A DNA stretch of 64,000 nt, from contig JAFSTN010000001.1 in NCBI GenBank assembly GCA_017450485.1, positions 1-64,000 on the forward strand, given 5' to 3'. The notes beneath the pieces were generated by a model. It was not told where the DNA came from and did no database searches. It worked only from the letters and a program-made list of their open reading frames with translations. The translations under genes and the position numbers were made by a program. This stretch comes from Lachnospiraceae bacterium (GTDB taxonomy: Bacteria; Bacillota; Clostridia; Lachnospirales; Lachnospiraceae). This document shows positions 6,822-14,984 of this stretch, in pieces (position 1 is the first letter of the stretch; each line of letters begins with the position of its first letter).

Positions 6822-8552
6822 TCAAACCCATATGTATTTACCGAATATTCCGGGTTCGAGTACTACATCCGCTACATATTCTTCCCGTTCTTCAAAGTCT
6901 TCTCTGACTGTCACTTTATTTACAGGGAATTCCCATCCGTTATCCACACATTTAAGTGCTTTCACCGGACGGCTCGTATGTATCCTGACGCGATCGGTGT
7001 GCAGATCAGCCTTCGCATACCGGTACAGTATCATGCCGTTCTCATAGGTGAACATCGAGAAATCAGTACCTGTAGCATACAGATCATCCGAAAGTGTTCT
7101 GCGCAGAACATCGAGAGTGCTCTTCGGCATCCTGTATATGTCCGCATCGTTATCCGGCACAGCCCATATATACATACGGCCTTTGCCATAGGTATTTCTC
7201 AGGAAAAGCGATGCGTGCAGGTCTCCGTTTCCTCCGTTTAAGAGTGACCAGCCGTCATTGTTGCCATGTACAAGTTCAGGGAAAAGTATCGGTTTACGGT
7301 GCTCTATATATCCGGCTTCATCACCCGTTATATGGTATCTGGTCACGGCATATCTCCTGCCGGTCAGATGAGCCTGGGTCAGCCCTGCGTCGAACAGCCA
7401 CTCCTGTGCTTCACGCATGAATCCGGTAGTGATCACCGCATCTCCGCCGTTATATACATAATCCCGCAGTTTATCTATAATATCGGGATCGGCAAGTGCG
7501 GACTCGGTCAGAAGCATCTTCGGTGCATCTGCGGGGAACTCGCTTACCGGCTCTATCGGGATGCCGAGCATACCGAGACGCATCTCGAGGTGATTCTCAC
7601 CTGATGATGCATGCGGTATATACACGGGTACTCCGCCGGCCGTTCCTATACCATCCATCATATCATCTATGCGTGCGAGCTGCATACCCATCGCACATAC
7701 AAATCTGTTGCCGACCAGGTCGCTCCACTGGAAATGCATAAGTTCATGTGCCTGTGCAAACGCTGTCAGATATGCCTGCTCAAGATATCTCTCCGTAGAC
7801 CAGCACTGATAAGGATCGAACCATCCGCCTCCGCATCTGCCGGGCCATGCATTCTGCATGAATCTGGCCAGTGAGTAGCTTAAGTACTCGGGAAGATGCT
7901 GATCGGTATAAGCGGGACTCCGGGTCTCGGTACCTATATATGTGGCATCGAATATCTCATCCTGAACTTCGGGCACATAGCCTGCGAAATGATAGGATTC
8001 ACGCCAGTTCGGATACTTGATGACCATCTTCACTTTGGGATTGACAGCCTTGGCAGGTCCGACTATCAGGTTCTCGGATACATCCTTCATCAGCTCTCTG
8101 CGGAATGTCACCCAGTCTCTGTCACCTTTCTCGCGGATACAGCGCTCACAGGTACAGTTGGTGAAATAGAAATCATCAAGGATGATCTCATCAAAGAACT
8201 TCGCCGTGTATTCGGATATCTCCTTTATACGTTTTCTCATGGCAGGATCGGTATAGCAGAAAGTATCGAAAAGCCTTCTCTTGCCTCCCTCTGCACCTTC
8301 GAAATCGCCAATGGTGGTCGTGATACCGCCGGATACCTCTACTCCTTTGGACTCAAGGAAGTTCTTGGCCATCAGAAGCTGATCTTCGTCCACATCACAG
8401 TTCGAACGGTGTGTCTCCAGATAGACTTTGTCCAGGCCTATATATTTCTCGAGAAATGCATAGTCCTTATCCAGACTTTCGGGAGTAAACTGTGCTGCTA
8501 CCTGCGCGGGGATGTACACGACTGTCTTGAAATTCTTATAATGTCCGCCCAT
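6822..8552 (-). CDS. Putative glycoside hydrolase-like TIM-barrel protein of uncertain family
   Basis: 576 residues, GAGAGGAG 7 bases before the ATG, no signal peptide, so cytoplasmic. Residues 1-330 look like an (alpha/beta)8 barrel; the segment DEIILDDFYF (121-130, with D126/D127) ends a strand as catalytic acids do in clan-A-like hydrolases and is followed by C133, C135 and C138. Residues about 340-400 (KMLLTESALADPDIIDKLRDYV, then GGDAVITTGF) resemble the GATase-like trimerisation domain of GH42 enzymes, and the C-terminus is a small beta domain. I cannot assign a CAZy family. It overlaps the upstream MFS gene by 17 bases, which suggests the carrier imports its substrate. Confidence 0.65.
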   Translation of the reverse strand: MGGHYKNFKTVVYIPAQVAAQFTPESLDKDYAFLEKYIGLDKVYLETHRSNCDVDEDQLLMAKNFLESKGVEVSGGITTTIGDFEGAEGGKRRLFDTFCYTDPAMRKRIKEISEYTAKFFDEIILDDFYFTNCTCERCIREKGDRDWVTFRRELMKDVSENLIVGPAKAVNPKVKMVIKYPNWRESYHFAGYVPEVQDEIFDATYIGTETRSPAYTDQHLPEYLSYSLARFMQNAWPGRCGGGWFDPYQCWSTERYLEQAYLTAFAQAHELMHFQWSDLVGNRFVCAMGMQLARIDDMMDGIGTAGGVPVYIPHASSGENHLEMRLGMLGIPIEPVSEFPADAPKMLLTESALADPDIIDKLRDYVYNGGDAVITTGFMREAQEWLFDAGLTQAHLTGRRYAVTRYHITGDEAGYIEHRKPILFPELVHGNNDGWSLLNGGNGDLHASLFLRNTYGKGRMYIWAVPDNDADIYRMPKSTLDVLRRTLSDDLYATGTDFSMFTYENGMILYRYAKADLHTDRVRIHTSRPVKALKCVDNGWEFPVNKVTVREDFEEREEYVADVVLEPGIFGKYIWV

Positions 8553-9762
8553 AAATGATCTCCTCTCTTTTTATATAATCTTTTACTTCAGAATGATGAC
8601 GGTTCTCCAGGAAAACCCACAGGATCACGGTGCCCAGTGCCGATATGACCGTACCGACTATCAGCATCATATCCACACCAAACGCATCTATGATGCGGCC
8701 TCCGCTGAATGTGGCGATCACATTCCCGAATGTCATGGCTATGCCGGCATAAGCCTGGCCCTGTGCTTTGTCATCTTCCGCAGTATATTCGTTCACATAG
8801 TAGACTATGCCGATAGCCAGCAATCCCCAGCCGAACATCTGGAAGCCCTGGATCAGGAAGAATCCCGGGATATTCGCTACGGTCAGACTGAAAAGGGTCT
8901 TCAGTGTAAAGAATATTCCGGATATTCTGAGCAGATTGACCAGGCGTACTTTCTTCATGTATACGGAGAAAAGGAGCATGGTGACCAGCTCGCATACAGC
9001 CGCTATGGCCGCCGCACTGCCCATGTCGGCACTGCTCCCGCCCTTGGGTGTGACTATCTGCAATGCAAATGTATTGATCAGAGTATGACTGTAATATATG
9101 CATACCAGGCCGAGCAATACGCCTGCCAGTCTTTTGTATCTCGTAAGGAAAGTATACGGATTTCCGAGTACAAACTTTTTCGCCGGGGATGATGTGTCGG
9201 CCTTCTTCTTGACCGGATAGGCCAGGACTATGACAGTGAGCAGAAAATACACCAGTGCGAATACGGAAGGAATGATCCGCGGACCGGCCTTGACCGATAC
9301 GATACCGAATACATACGATGCCGCTGCATATCCCATGGACCCCATGGCCTTGCCGACGCCGAAATTGAGTTCGTAACCCAGATTCAGTGCTTCCATACCG
9401 AGCGCATTCAAGAAAGGCTGAGCCAGATACAACAGCATGATGGGTACGCCATACAGAACCGAAGTGAGGCCGGCACTCCTGCCGGGTGTAAGCATCAGCA
9501 TGATACCGAAGACTGCTATCAGGATACTGCAGACAGCCAGTACCGTCTTGCCCGATACAAAGGGATGTCTGTCCATCAGGATGCCGACTACGGGCTGCAG
9601 CACAGCGGAGATCACTCCCCCGACTGCCAGGAGTATGCCTATCTCTCCACTCGATAATCCCACGGACAGCAGATACACGCTCGAGAACGCGGACATGACC
9701 ACAAACCCGAGTGAATACACTGCCATTATGATACCGTAATACAAGGTAACATTCTTCTTCAT
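8536..9762 (-). CDS. MFS transporter, LacY/oligosaccharide symporter-like
   Basis: 408 residues from the ATG at 9762 (MKKNVTLYYGII). A longer reading from a TTG at 9810 is possible but would place the start upstream of the promoter -35. About 12 membrane segments, with GILMDRHPFVSGKT in the TM2-TM3 loop and KAQGQAYAGIAMTFGNV before TM11. Paralogous to the carrier at 4446-5669. No ribosome binding site precedes the ATG; it lies 7 bases after a perfect -10 box, so a leaderless message is predicted. It is the first gene of the probable operon MFS, glycosidase-like, aldo/keto reductase, MFS. Confidence 0.85.
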   Translation of the reverse strand: MKKNVTLYYGIIMAVYSLGFVVMSAFSSVYLLSVGLSSGEIGILLAVGGVISAVLQPVVGILMDRHPFVSGKTVLAVCSILIAVFGIMLMLTPGRSAGLTSVLYGVPIMLLYLAQPFLNALGMEALNLGYELNFGVGKAMGSMGYAAASYVFGIVSVKAGPRIIPSVFALVYFLLTVIVLAYPVKKKADTSSPAKKFVLGNPYTFLTRYKRLAGVLLGLVCIYYSHTLINTFALQIVTPKGGSSADMGSAAAIAAVCELVTMLLFSVYMKKVRLVNLLRISGIFFTLKTLFSLTVANIPGFFLIQGFQMFGWGLLAIGIVYYVNEYTAEDDKAQGQAYAGIAMTFGNVIATFSGGRIIDAFGVDMMLIVGTVISALGTVILWVFLENRHHSEVKDYIKREEIIYGRTL

Positions 9763-9769
9763 AAATCCG

Positions 9770-9798
9770 ATTATATATCCAGTTGGTTTTACGTTCAA
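9770..9798 (-). promoter_or_regulatory. Sigma-A promoter of the sugar operon
   Basis: On the minus strand TTGAAC (9793-9798), a 17-base spacer and a perfect TATAAT (9770-9775). The start codon of the MFS gene begins only 7 bases after the -10 box, at the expected transcription start. Confidence 0.75.
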
Positions 9799-9827
9799 CC
9801 TCTTTTGCAAAAAAATATAAAAACGAG

Positions 9828-11051
9828 CTAAGTTACCGAATCCACACTCTTCGCAAAGGTTCTCCAGGTGAAGTTTTCCTGAGCCTTGATCCTGCCTGTG
9901 TCGGCTATATGCTGAGCAAGATCCGGATCACGCCTAATACGCATCGCAGCTTCTGCGATACTCTCCGTGTTCCCCAGTTCAAAAGGCGCATGATCCTCCC
10001 ACGGGGTGATGACCTCATCCAGGTATGCCGAGGAATCGGTCAGCGACACGCAGCCTGCCAACATCGACGAGAATATCCTGTCGTGGGCACCTGCTTTGAA
10101 ATGCGGCATTACATTCAATGATATCACTGCTCTCTCCAGGGCTCTTACACAATCTGCGCTCGTCATCATCCTGCCGGTATGTATCAGGTTTTCGGGATGA
10201 GCGCACTCGAGCTGATCCCAGTCTTTGCCATAACAGTGTACCTGTATGCCGGCATCGACCAAAGCCCGTACTGTCTGTGCTCTGAAGTATGATCTCACGT
10301 ATAGATCCACGAACACACAATGATGCATGGCCTCGGGAAAAGCTTCGTCAGGTTCATCGGGAAACGCATCCTTCAGACACTTATACAGCGTATCCTCCAG
10401 AACAAGCGCCGGCTCTCTGATCATCTGATTGCATATGTCATACAGGAAATCACGGTATTCACGATCGGCGGTTTCGATTGCATCCGTGATACCGGCCGGA
10501 GTGATATAGTTAGCTATAAATACGGCCTCAATATCTCTGTCCGCAAGATGTGAGCCGGAGTATTTACCGATATGGCCCTGTCCCTTATATATCCCGGGGA
10601 TCGGATTTTCTCCGTCTATCGGCTCATTCCCGCACAGAGGCATGAAATATACATTCTCCGTCTCCGGGTGCCATCTCCTTACATAGTCGGTGTGATTCCT
10701 GTCTATGCATGCGACACTTAAATGCCTGAATCCGTGCTTCAGCAGCCCGTAATAGTATATCGGGGAATCAACCATGATATTGAGGATGTCGATCCCGTTC
10801 TCTTCCCATATGGTGGACTTCTCTCCTCCGAACTGACCTTCACCGGTCAGCCCTATGAAGTTAAAGGTGACGAGCACGCTGTTTGCTTTATCCTCAAGAG
10901 CCTCGAATGCAGATATGCTGTCAGCCGGATGCGTAACATCCCATATGAATATCTCCCTGCCCATCTCATGCAGATAAGCGGCCAGTTCGCGCGAGAAATA
11001 TCCGAGAGTTTCGGTATCGCCGACTATGAGTATTATCCTCTTACGATCCAT
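9828..11051 (-). CDS. Glycosyltransferase, CgeB/GT1_2-like
   Basis: 407 residues, cytoplasmic. The N-terminal Rossmann-like half begins ILIVGDTETLGYFSRELAAY. The C-terminal half has the hallmark of CgeB/Glyco_trans_1_2 proteins: AVISLNVMPHFKAGAHDRIFSSMLAGCVSLTD and later DLAQHIADTGRIKAQENFTW. The H-D-R-x-F and 'aG...ltd' region is the nucleotide-sugar site of GT-B folds. It is the last gene of the operon regulator-nadD-sortase-GT, starting one base after the sortase stop. The acceptor may be a spore coat or surface glycan; there is no direct evidence. Confidence 0.82.
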   Translation of the reverse strand: MDRKRIILIVGDTETLGYFSRELAAYLHEMGREIFIWDVTHPADSISAFEALEDKANSVLVTFNFIGLTGEGQFGGEKSTIWEENGIDILNIMVDSPIYYYGLLKHGFRHLSVACIDRNHTDYVRRWHPETENVYFMPLCGNEPIDGENPIPGIYKGQGHIGKYSGSHLADRDIEAVFIANYITPAGITDAIETADREYRDFLYDICNQMIREPALVLEDTLYKCLKDAFPDEPDEAFPEAMHHCVFVDLYVRSYFRAQTVRALVDAGIQVHCYGKDWDQLECAHPENLIHTGRMMTSADCVRALERAVISLNVMPHFKAGAHDRIFSSMLAGCVSLTDSSAYLDEVITPWEDHAPFELGNTESIAEAAMRIRRDPDLAQHIADTGRIKAQENFTWRTFAKSVDSVT

Positions 11052-11052
11052 A

Positions 11053-12069
11053 TCACTGCGTCCTCACACCCACGACTGCGAACCTGCCGTCCTCGACCTG
11101 ATAGGCACAGGTGGACAGGATTATGTACTCATCTCCCCATCCCGACTCCACGTCCCGTATATACAGTGCCATATTGTCGATATTCTCGCGCCAGTATTCA
11201 TACTCCTCTTCCGTATCAAGCTGATTATAGTTGTAATACTTGAAGTCATCACTGTCCTCGGGATATATCTGCGAGTAAAATGCACATATCACCTCATACG
11301 TCCTGTGCTCATATATGCTGTCATACTGGATAATGCTGTGTCTGTCGGCATATGATTCGTCGGCGTATTTTAGAAGCGAGCCGAACATTGTGCCGTTACG
11401 CATATTATGGCCGTGCACAAGCTGGATCGTGGTGGGCTCATACCCTTCCAGATATCCGTCCGCGCGGGTTCCTATGCCTATCTCCGAGTCAGCATCCAGT
11501 ATGATGCACCCGGGCTCGGACTCACGTCCATCGATATCGCGGTGCAGATAGTACTCATAGTCAGCCAGAGTCTGCAGTACCGGCGCATCTATCACTGTAC
11601 CGTCGATATATATATAGCCTATGACAGCATTATTATAGTCATACAGTTCCCTGTATTCGGGCAGGATGGAATCTTCATAAGGAGGCGTGACTTTCTTGCG
11701 TTCGGCATCCCGCAGAGCATCCTGTTCCTCGAGAGACAGCGCTTCGTATTCCTCGTACGTCAGGCCGCCGATATATTCGACTCTCTCCGGATCGTTTTCG
11801 GCTTGTATTTCGGTATCGTTATCATCGGCGCCGGAGACTGTATCCGTTCCGGCAGTATCAGCACCCGCAGCAGTATCGCCCTCCACGGCCGAAATATCCG
11901 GAGACGATGTATCGGATGTATCCTCATAGTCTTCCTCGATAAATGCATCCAGCTGTGCCTGCGTAAAGCCGTCTTCCGCGACATCTCCGCATCCGGCAAG
12001 CATCAAAGCTGCAGCTGATATGATAAAAAGGGATTTAACAGATCTGTTCATATGCGATTCCGTATGCAT
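11053..12069 (-). CDS. Class B sortase with an N-terminal lipobox
   Basis: 338 residues if started at 12069; a second Met at 12051 gives 332, and neither has a good ribosome binding site, so coupling to nadD (1-base gap) is likely. The N-terminus is a lipoprotein signal: hydrophobic FIISAAALMLAGC, lipobox Cys27. A long acidic Ser/Thr/Asp/Gly-rich linker (about 30-95) precedes the sortase domain. Catalytic residues are H221 (HGHNM), C321 (LSTCAY) and R336 (VVGVR), the class B set. Most sortases are held by a transmembrane helix, so a lipid anchor is unusual. The substrate is not in the window. Confidence 0.87.
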   Translation of the reverse strand: MHTESHMNRSVKSLFIISAAALMLAGCGDVAEDGFTQAQLDAFIEEDYEDTSDTSSPDISAVEGDTAAGADTAGTDTVSGADDNDTEIQAENDPERVEYIGGLTYEEYEALSLEEQDALRDAERKKVTPPYEDSILPEYRELYDYNNAVIGYIYIDGTVIDAPVLQTLADYEYYLHRDIDGRESEPGCIILDADSEIGIGTRADGYLEGYEPTTIQLVHGHNMRNGTMFGSLLKYADESYADRHSIIQYDSIYEHRTYEVICAFYSQIYPEDSDDFKYYNYNQLDTEEEYEYWRENIDNMALYIRDVESGWGDEYIILSTCAYQVEDGRFAVVGVRTQ

Positions 12070-12070
12070 T

Positions 12071-12736
12071 TCATACGCGATAAAGAGAATGTGCTCTGAT
12101 ATACTCGGCTACCTTCGCCGGAATCAGGTCATCTATCGATCCGTCCCGGAAAACCAGCTCTCTGATCCGGGTGGATGATACGGGCTGAATATGCCCGTGC
12201 AAAAAAACGCATCGGGCTTCGGGACAGATATCCGTGAGTGTTTTATGCCGGTCATCTGCTCCGATGTTCTGCCAATCACCGCTGTCCGTCTCGCGACCGA
12301 ATACGGCAAGCGTGGCCATACGCAGGACCTCATCCGGTTTCATCCACGAACCTATGCTCGTGAGCACATCCATACCGCAGATAAAGAAAAGCTCGCTGTC
12401 AGAGTATTCTTTTTTCAGTCTGTTCAGAGTCTGATATGTATAGGTGGGATGCTCCTGATCTGATTCAAGGAGGCTGAGTTCAATATTTAAAAACGGTGTC
12501 TCTCCCCTTCCGGCCTCCGTGCCTGCGATCTCCTCCAGGGCAATCCTCACCATCTCACATCTCATGTCATAGGGTGTAATACGGCCTTTGAAATAAGGCT
12601 TGCCCGCAGGAATGACCAGAAGCTTATCAAGGCACAGCTCATCATACGCAATTCGCGCCATAGCCAGATGTCCGTTATGTATGGGATCAAACGTCCCACC
12701 CAGGATGCCTATACGTATCATCCGGCTGTCTGTCAT
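12071..12736 (-). CDS. nadD: Nicotinate-nucleotide adenylyltransferase
   Basis: 221 residues. The nucleotidyltransferase motif GGTFDPIHNGHL (H20, H23) and the C-terminal ISSTRIRE-type motif (VSSTRIREL) identify NadD, which makes deamido-NAD from nicotinate mononucleotide and ATP. Length is normal. The start overlaps the upstream regulator stop by 4 bases, and the next gene begins one base after its stop. In many Firmicutes nadD is followed by yqeK and rsfS; here a sortase and a glycosyltransferase follow instead. Confidence 0.95.
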   Translation of the reverse strand: MTDSRMIRIGILGGTFDPIHNGHLAMARIAYDELCLDKLLVIPAGKPYFKGRITPYDMRCEMVRIALEEIAGTEAGRGETPFLNIELSLLESDQEHPTYTYQTLNRLKKEYSDSELFFICGMDVLTSIGSWMKPDEVLRMATLAVFGRETDSGDWQNIGADDRHKTLTDICPEARCVFLHGHIQPVSSTRIRELVFRDGSIDDLIPAKVAEYIRAHSLYRV

Positions 12737-13521
12737 CTGCCCTGCTTGTCAAAGAAATCCTTAAGCTTCTTAAGCAGAGTATCCTTATCTATGGTCTTCA
12801 GCAGATAGTCAACGGGGCTCAATCCGACTACTGATAATACACTGTCCTTATCACCGTGTCCTGTCAGGAACATGACCGGTATCTGGCCGGTCTCGCTGTC
12901 GTTTCTGAGCATGGAGAGGACCTGGGGCCCGTTCGCAATGGGCATCTCATAATCAAGCAATACCAGATCGGCCTTGTTTCTTGTCAGATAGCTGATAGCC
13001 TGTACTCCGTTTGAAGCCATGCCGATATGATAGCTGCCCTTTAGCCACTCATATACCGTTCGCATATATGTGATGTCATCATCAACGATAAGTACGGTTT
13101 TTTTACGTTTTTCTCCCGTATTCTCATCGAGGTAGGATGTCACCTTATTTATCAGTTTATCTATATCCAGCGGTCTCTCGAACCATTCTGTTATCGCGGA
13201 GTCGGGAAGGGTCTTCTTCACTGCCTCATATTGCTCCGCATCACCTATGAGTATCAGACCGCGGTCTCTGTCCAGGACCGTATCCTTGAGATATACCAAT
13301 GTCTCCGAACCCGGCTCTATCTCCTCACTCAGAAACAGGATCGCCAGCTCCATATCCTCATCATACGGATCTATCTCCTTGATATTCGCATGCGCAAATA
13401 CAGCTTTGATGTCCGCTCCGGCCAGTTTGGTTATCAGACTCTTAGCCAGAAAAGAATCGGAAGCACTTATGATCAGTACCTTACATGTCTCCGGTTTGAT
13501 CTCCGGTATATTAAAATCCAT
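12733..13521 (-). CDS. Response regulator with two receiver-like domains
   Basis: 262 residues from the ATG at 13521 (GGAGG 5 bases upstream; a Met 7 codons earlier lacks this). The C-terminal receiver (141-262) is complete: acidic pocket D147-D149, phospho-acceptor D190 (LLDYEMP), T220 (FLTGHG) and K242. The N-terminal half (12-135) has a similar alternation of strands and helices but lacks the acidic pocket and lysine, so it looks like a degenerate receiver. There is no DNA-binding or enzymatic output domain and no kinase nearby. It may act by protein contact. It heads the operon with nadD, sortase and GT. Confidence 0.88.
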   Translation of the reverse strand: MDFNIPEIKPETCKVLIISASDSFLAKSLITKLAGADIKAVFAHANIKEIDPYDEDMELAILFLSEEIEPGSETLVYLKDTVLDRDRGLILIGDAEQYEAVKKTLPDSAITEWFERPLDIDKLINKVTSYLDENTGEKRKKTVLIVDDDITYMRTVYEWLKGSYHIGMASNGVQAISYLTRNKADLVLLDYEMPIANGPQVLSMLRNDSETGQIPVMFLTGHGDKDSVLSVVGLSPVDYLLKTIDKDTLLKKLKDFFDKQGR

Positions 13522-13562
13522 AATGTCCTCCAGTCTGCACACGATATAATACTCTAAATTAC

Positions 13563-13571
13563 ATCATACCA
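13563..13571 (-). promoter_or_regulatory. Extended -10 promoter for the receiver-nadD-sortase operon
   Basis: TGGTATGAT on the minus strand is an extended -10 (TG-n-TATGAT), 41 bases before the regulator ATG. No convincing -35 is present 17 bases upstream, as expected for extended -10 promoters. Confidence 0.5.
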
Positions 13572-13637
13572 CACCGACACCGATCGTGTGTTATACTTAT
13601 GTGTATATGTTTGAACACTTCATTAAAGGACTTTGCA

Positions 13638-14984
13638 ATGACTCAATATGAGAAAATGACGGAATCCCCCGTCGAGAAGCTGATCGTATCCCTGTCTATA
13701 CCCACGATCATCAGCATGCTCATCTCCAACATATATAACATAGCTGATACGGCCTTTGTCGGAAGGCTCGGTACCAGCGCATCCGGAGCTGTCGGTATAG
13801 TATTCGGATTCATGGCCATGATACAGGCAGTCGGTTTCCTGTTCGGTCAGGGCAGCGGCAGTCTGATATCCAGAATGCTGGGAGCCAAAGACAATTCACA
13901 GGCTGATATCACAGGCTCAACAGGATTGTTCTATTCTTTCTTCTTTGGACTGATGCTGACGGTATTCGGACTCATATTTACAGATCCGATCATCAGCTTC
14001 CTGGGCAGCACCCCAACCATCGCGCCGTATGCCAGGCAGTACATCACCTGCATAATGGTAGCGGCTCCATTCATGACCACCAGCTATACCATGAACAATC
14101 TGCTCAGATACGAAGGCAAGGCTTTCTACGGAATGATATCCATGATGACCGGCGCCCTGCTGAATATCGCTCTCGATCCGATACTGATGTTCGGGTTTAA
14201 GCTCGGCGTACTGGGAGCCGGGTTATCGACAGCCATATCCCAGTTCATCGGCTGGACGATCATGATAAACATGTTCGTCAGAGGCAAGAGCGAACTCAGG
14301 CTCTCCTTCAGAAAGATATGCTTCAGGCCGGCTCTGCTGGGCAATATCGCCGCAACCGGTCTACCCTCGATGATCAGACAGGGATTGAACGCCCTCTGCA
14401 CAATTTTGATGAACACAACCGCCAAACCCTACGGAGACCCTGCTATCGCCGCAATGAGCATCGTTACGCGTGTCTCATTCTTCACTTTCTCGCTGTCACT
14501 GGGTATAGGCCAGGGATTCCAGCCCGTCAGCGGATTCAATTACGGTGCCGGACGTTTCTCCAGAGTCAGAAAGGGCTATCGCTTCGGTCTGATCATTTCT
14601 CAAATATGCATGGTCATATTCGCCAGTTTCGTATTCATCTTTGCGCCGCAGATTTCCAAGGCCCTGCGCGACGATCCGGAAGTTATCGTGATCGCCACAC
14701 GTGCCATGAGGCTGATGGCGGTATCGCAGCTCTCCATGCCCGTTACGGTCATGACCGAGATGCTGCTCCAGACCACAGGCAAGAAGCTCAAAGCATCCGT
14801 TCTGAGCGCAATGAAGAGCGGAGTCATACTCATCCCCGCTCTCCTGATATTAAGCCGCTTACGCGGTCTGAACGGTATCGAGGAAGCACAGCCTCTCTCC
14901 TTGGTGCTTTCCGTCATACCCGCTGTCATATTTGCATTATCTTTCTTCAGAGAATTGCCCGCATCAGATCAGCGTCCCCTCTGA
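13638..14984 (+). CDS. MATE family multidrug/cation efflux transporter
   Basis: 448 residues from the ATG at 13638, preceded by AAAGGA; the reading from 13599 lacks a ribosome binding site. The N-terminus (MTQYEKMTESPVEKLIVSLS) is that of the DinF/NorM-like MATE group, followed by PTIISMLISNIYNIADTAFVG and 12 membrane segments with the two-fold MATE pattern. It exchanges cations (Na+ or H+) for drugs or metabolites; the substrate is unknown. The gene stands alone on the plus strand. Its 3' end overlaps the convergent transglutaminase gene by 16 bases. Confidence 0.9.
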   Translation: MTQYEKMTESPVEKLIVSLSIPTIISMLISNIYNIADTAFVGRLGTSASGAVGIVFGFMAMIQAVGFLFGQGSGSLISRMLGAKDNSQADITGSTGLFYSFFFGLMLTVFGLIFTDPIISFLGSTPTIAPYARQYITCIMVAAPFMTTSYTMNNLLRYEGKAFYGMISMMTGALLNIALDPILMFGFKLGVLGAGLSTAISQFIGWTIMINMFVRGKSELRLSFRKICFRPALLGNIAATGLPSMIRQGLNALCTILMNTTAKPYGDPAIAAMSIVTRVSFFTFSLSLGIGQGFQPVSGFNYGAGRFSRVRKGYRFGLIISQICMVIFASFVFIFAPQISKALRDDPEVIVIATRAMRLMAVSQLSMPVTVMTEMLLQTTGKKLKASVLSAMKSGVILIPALLILSRLRGLNGIEEAQPLSLVLSVIPAVIFALSFFRELPASDQRPL

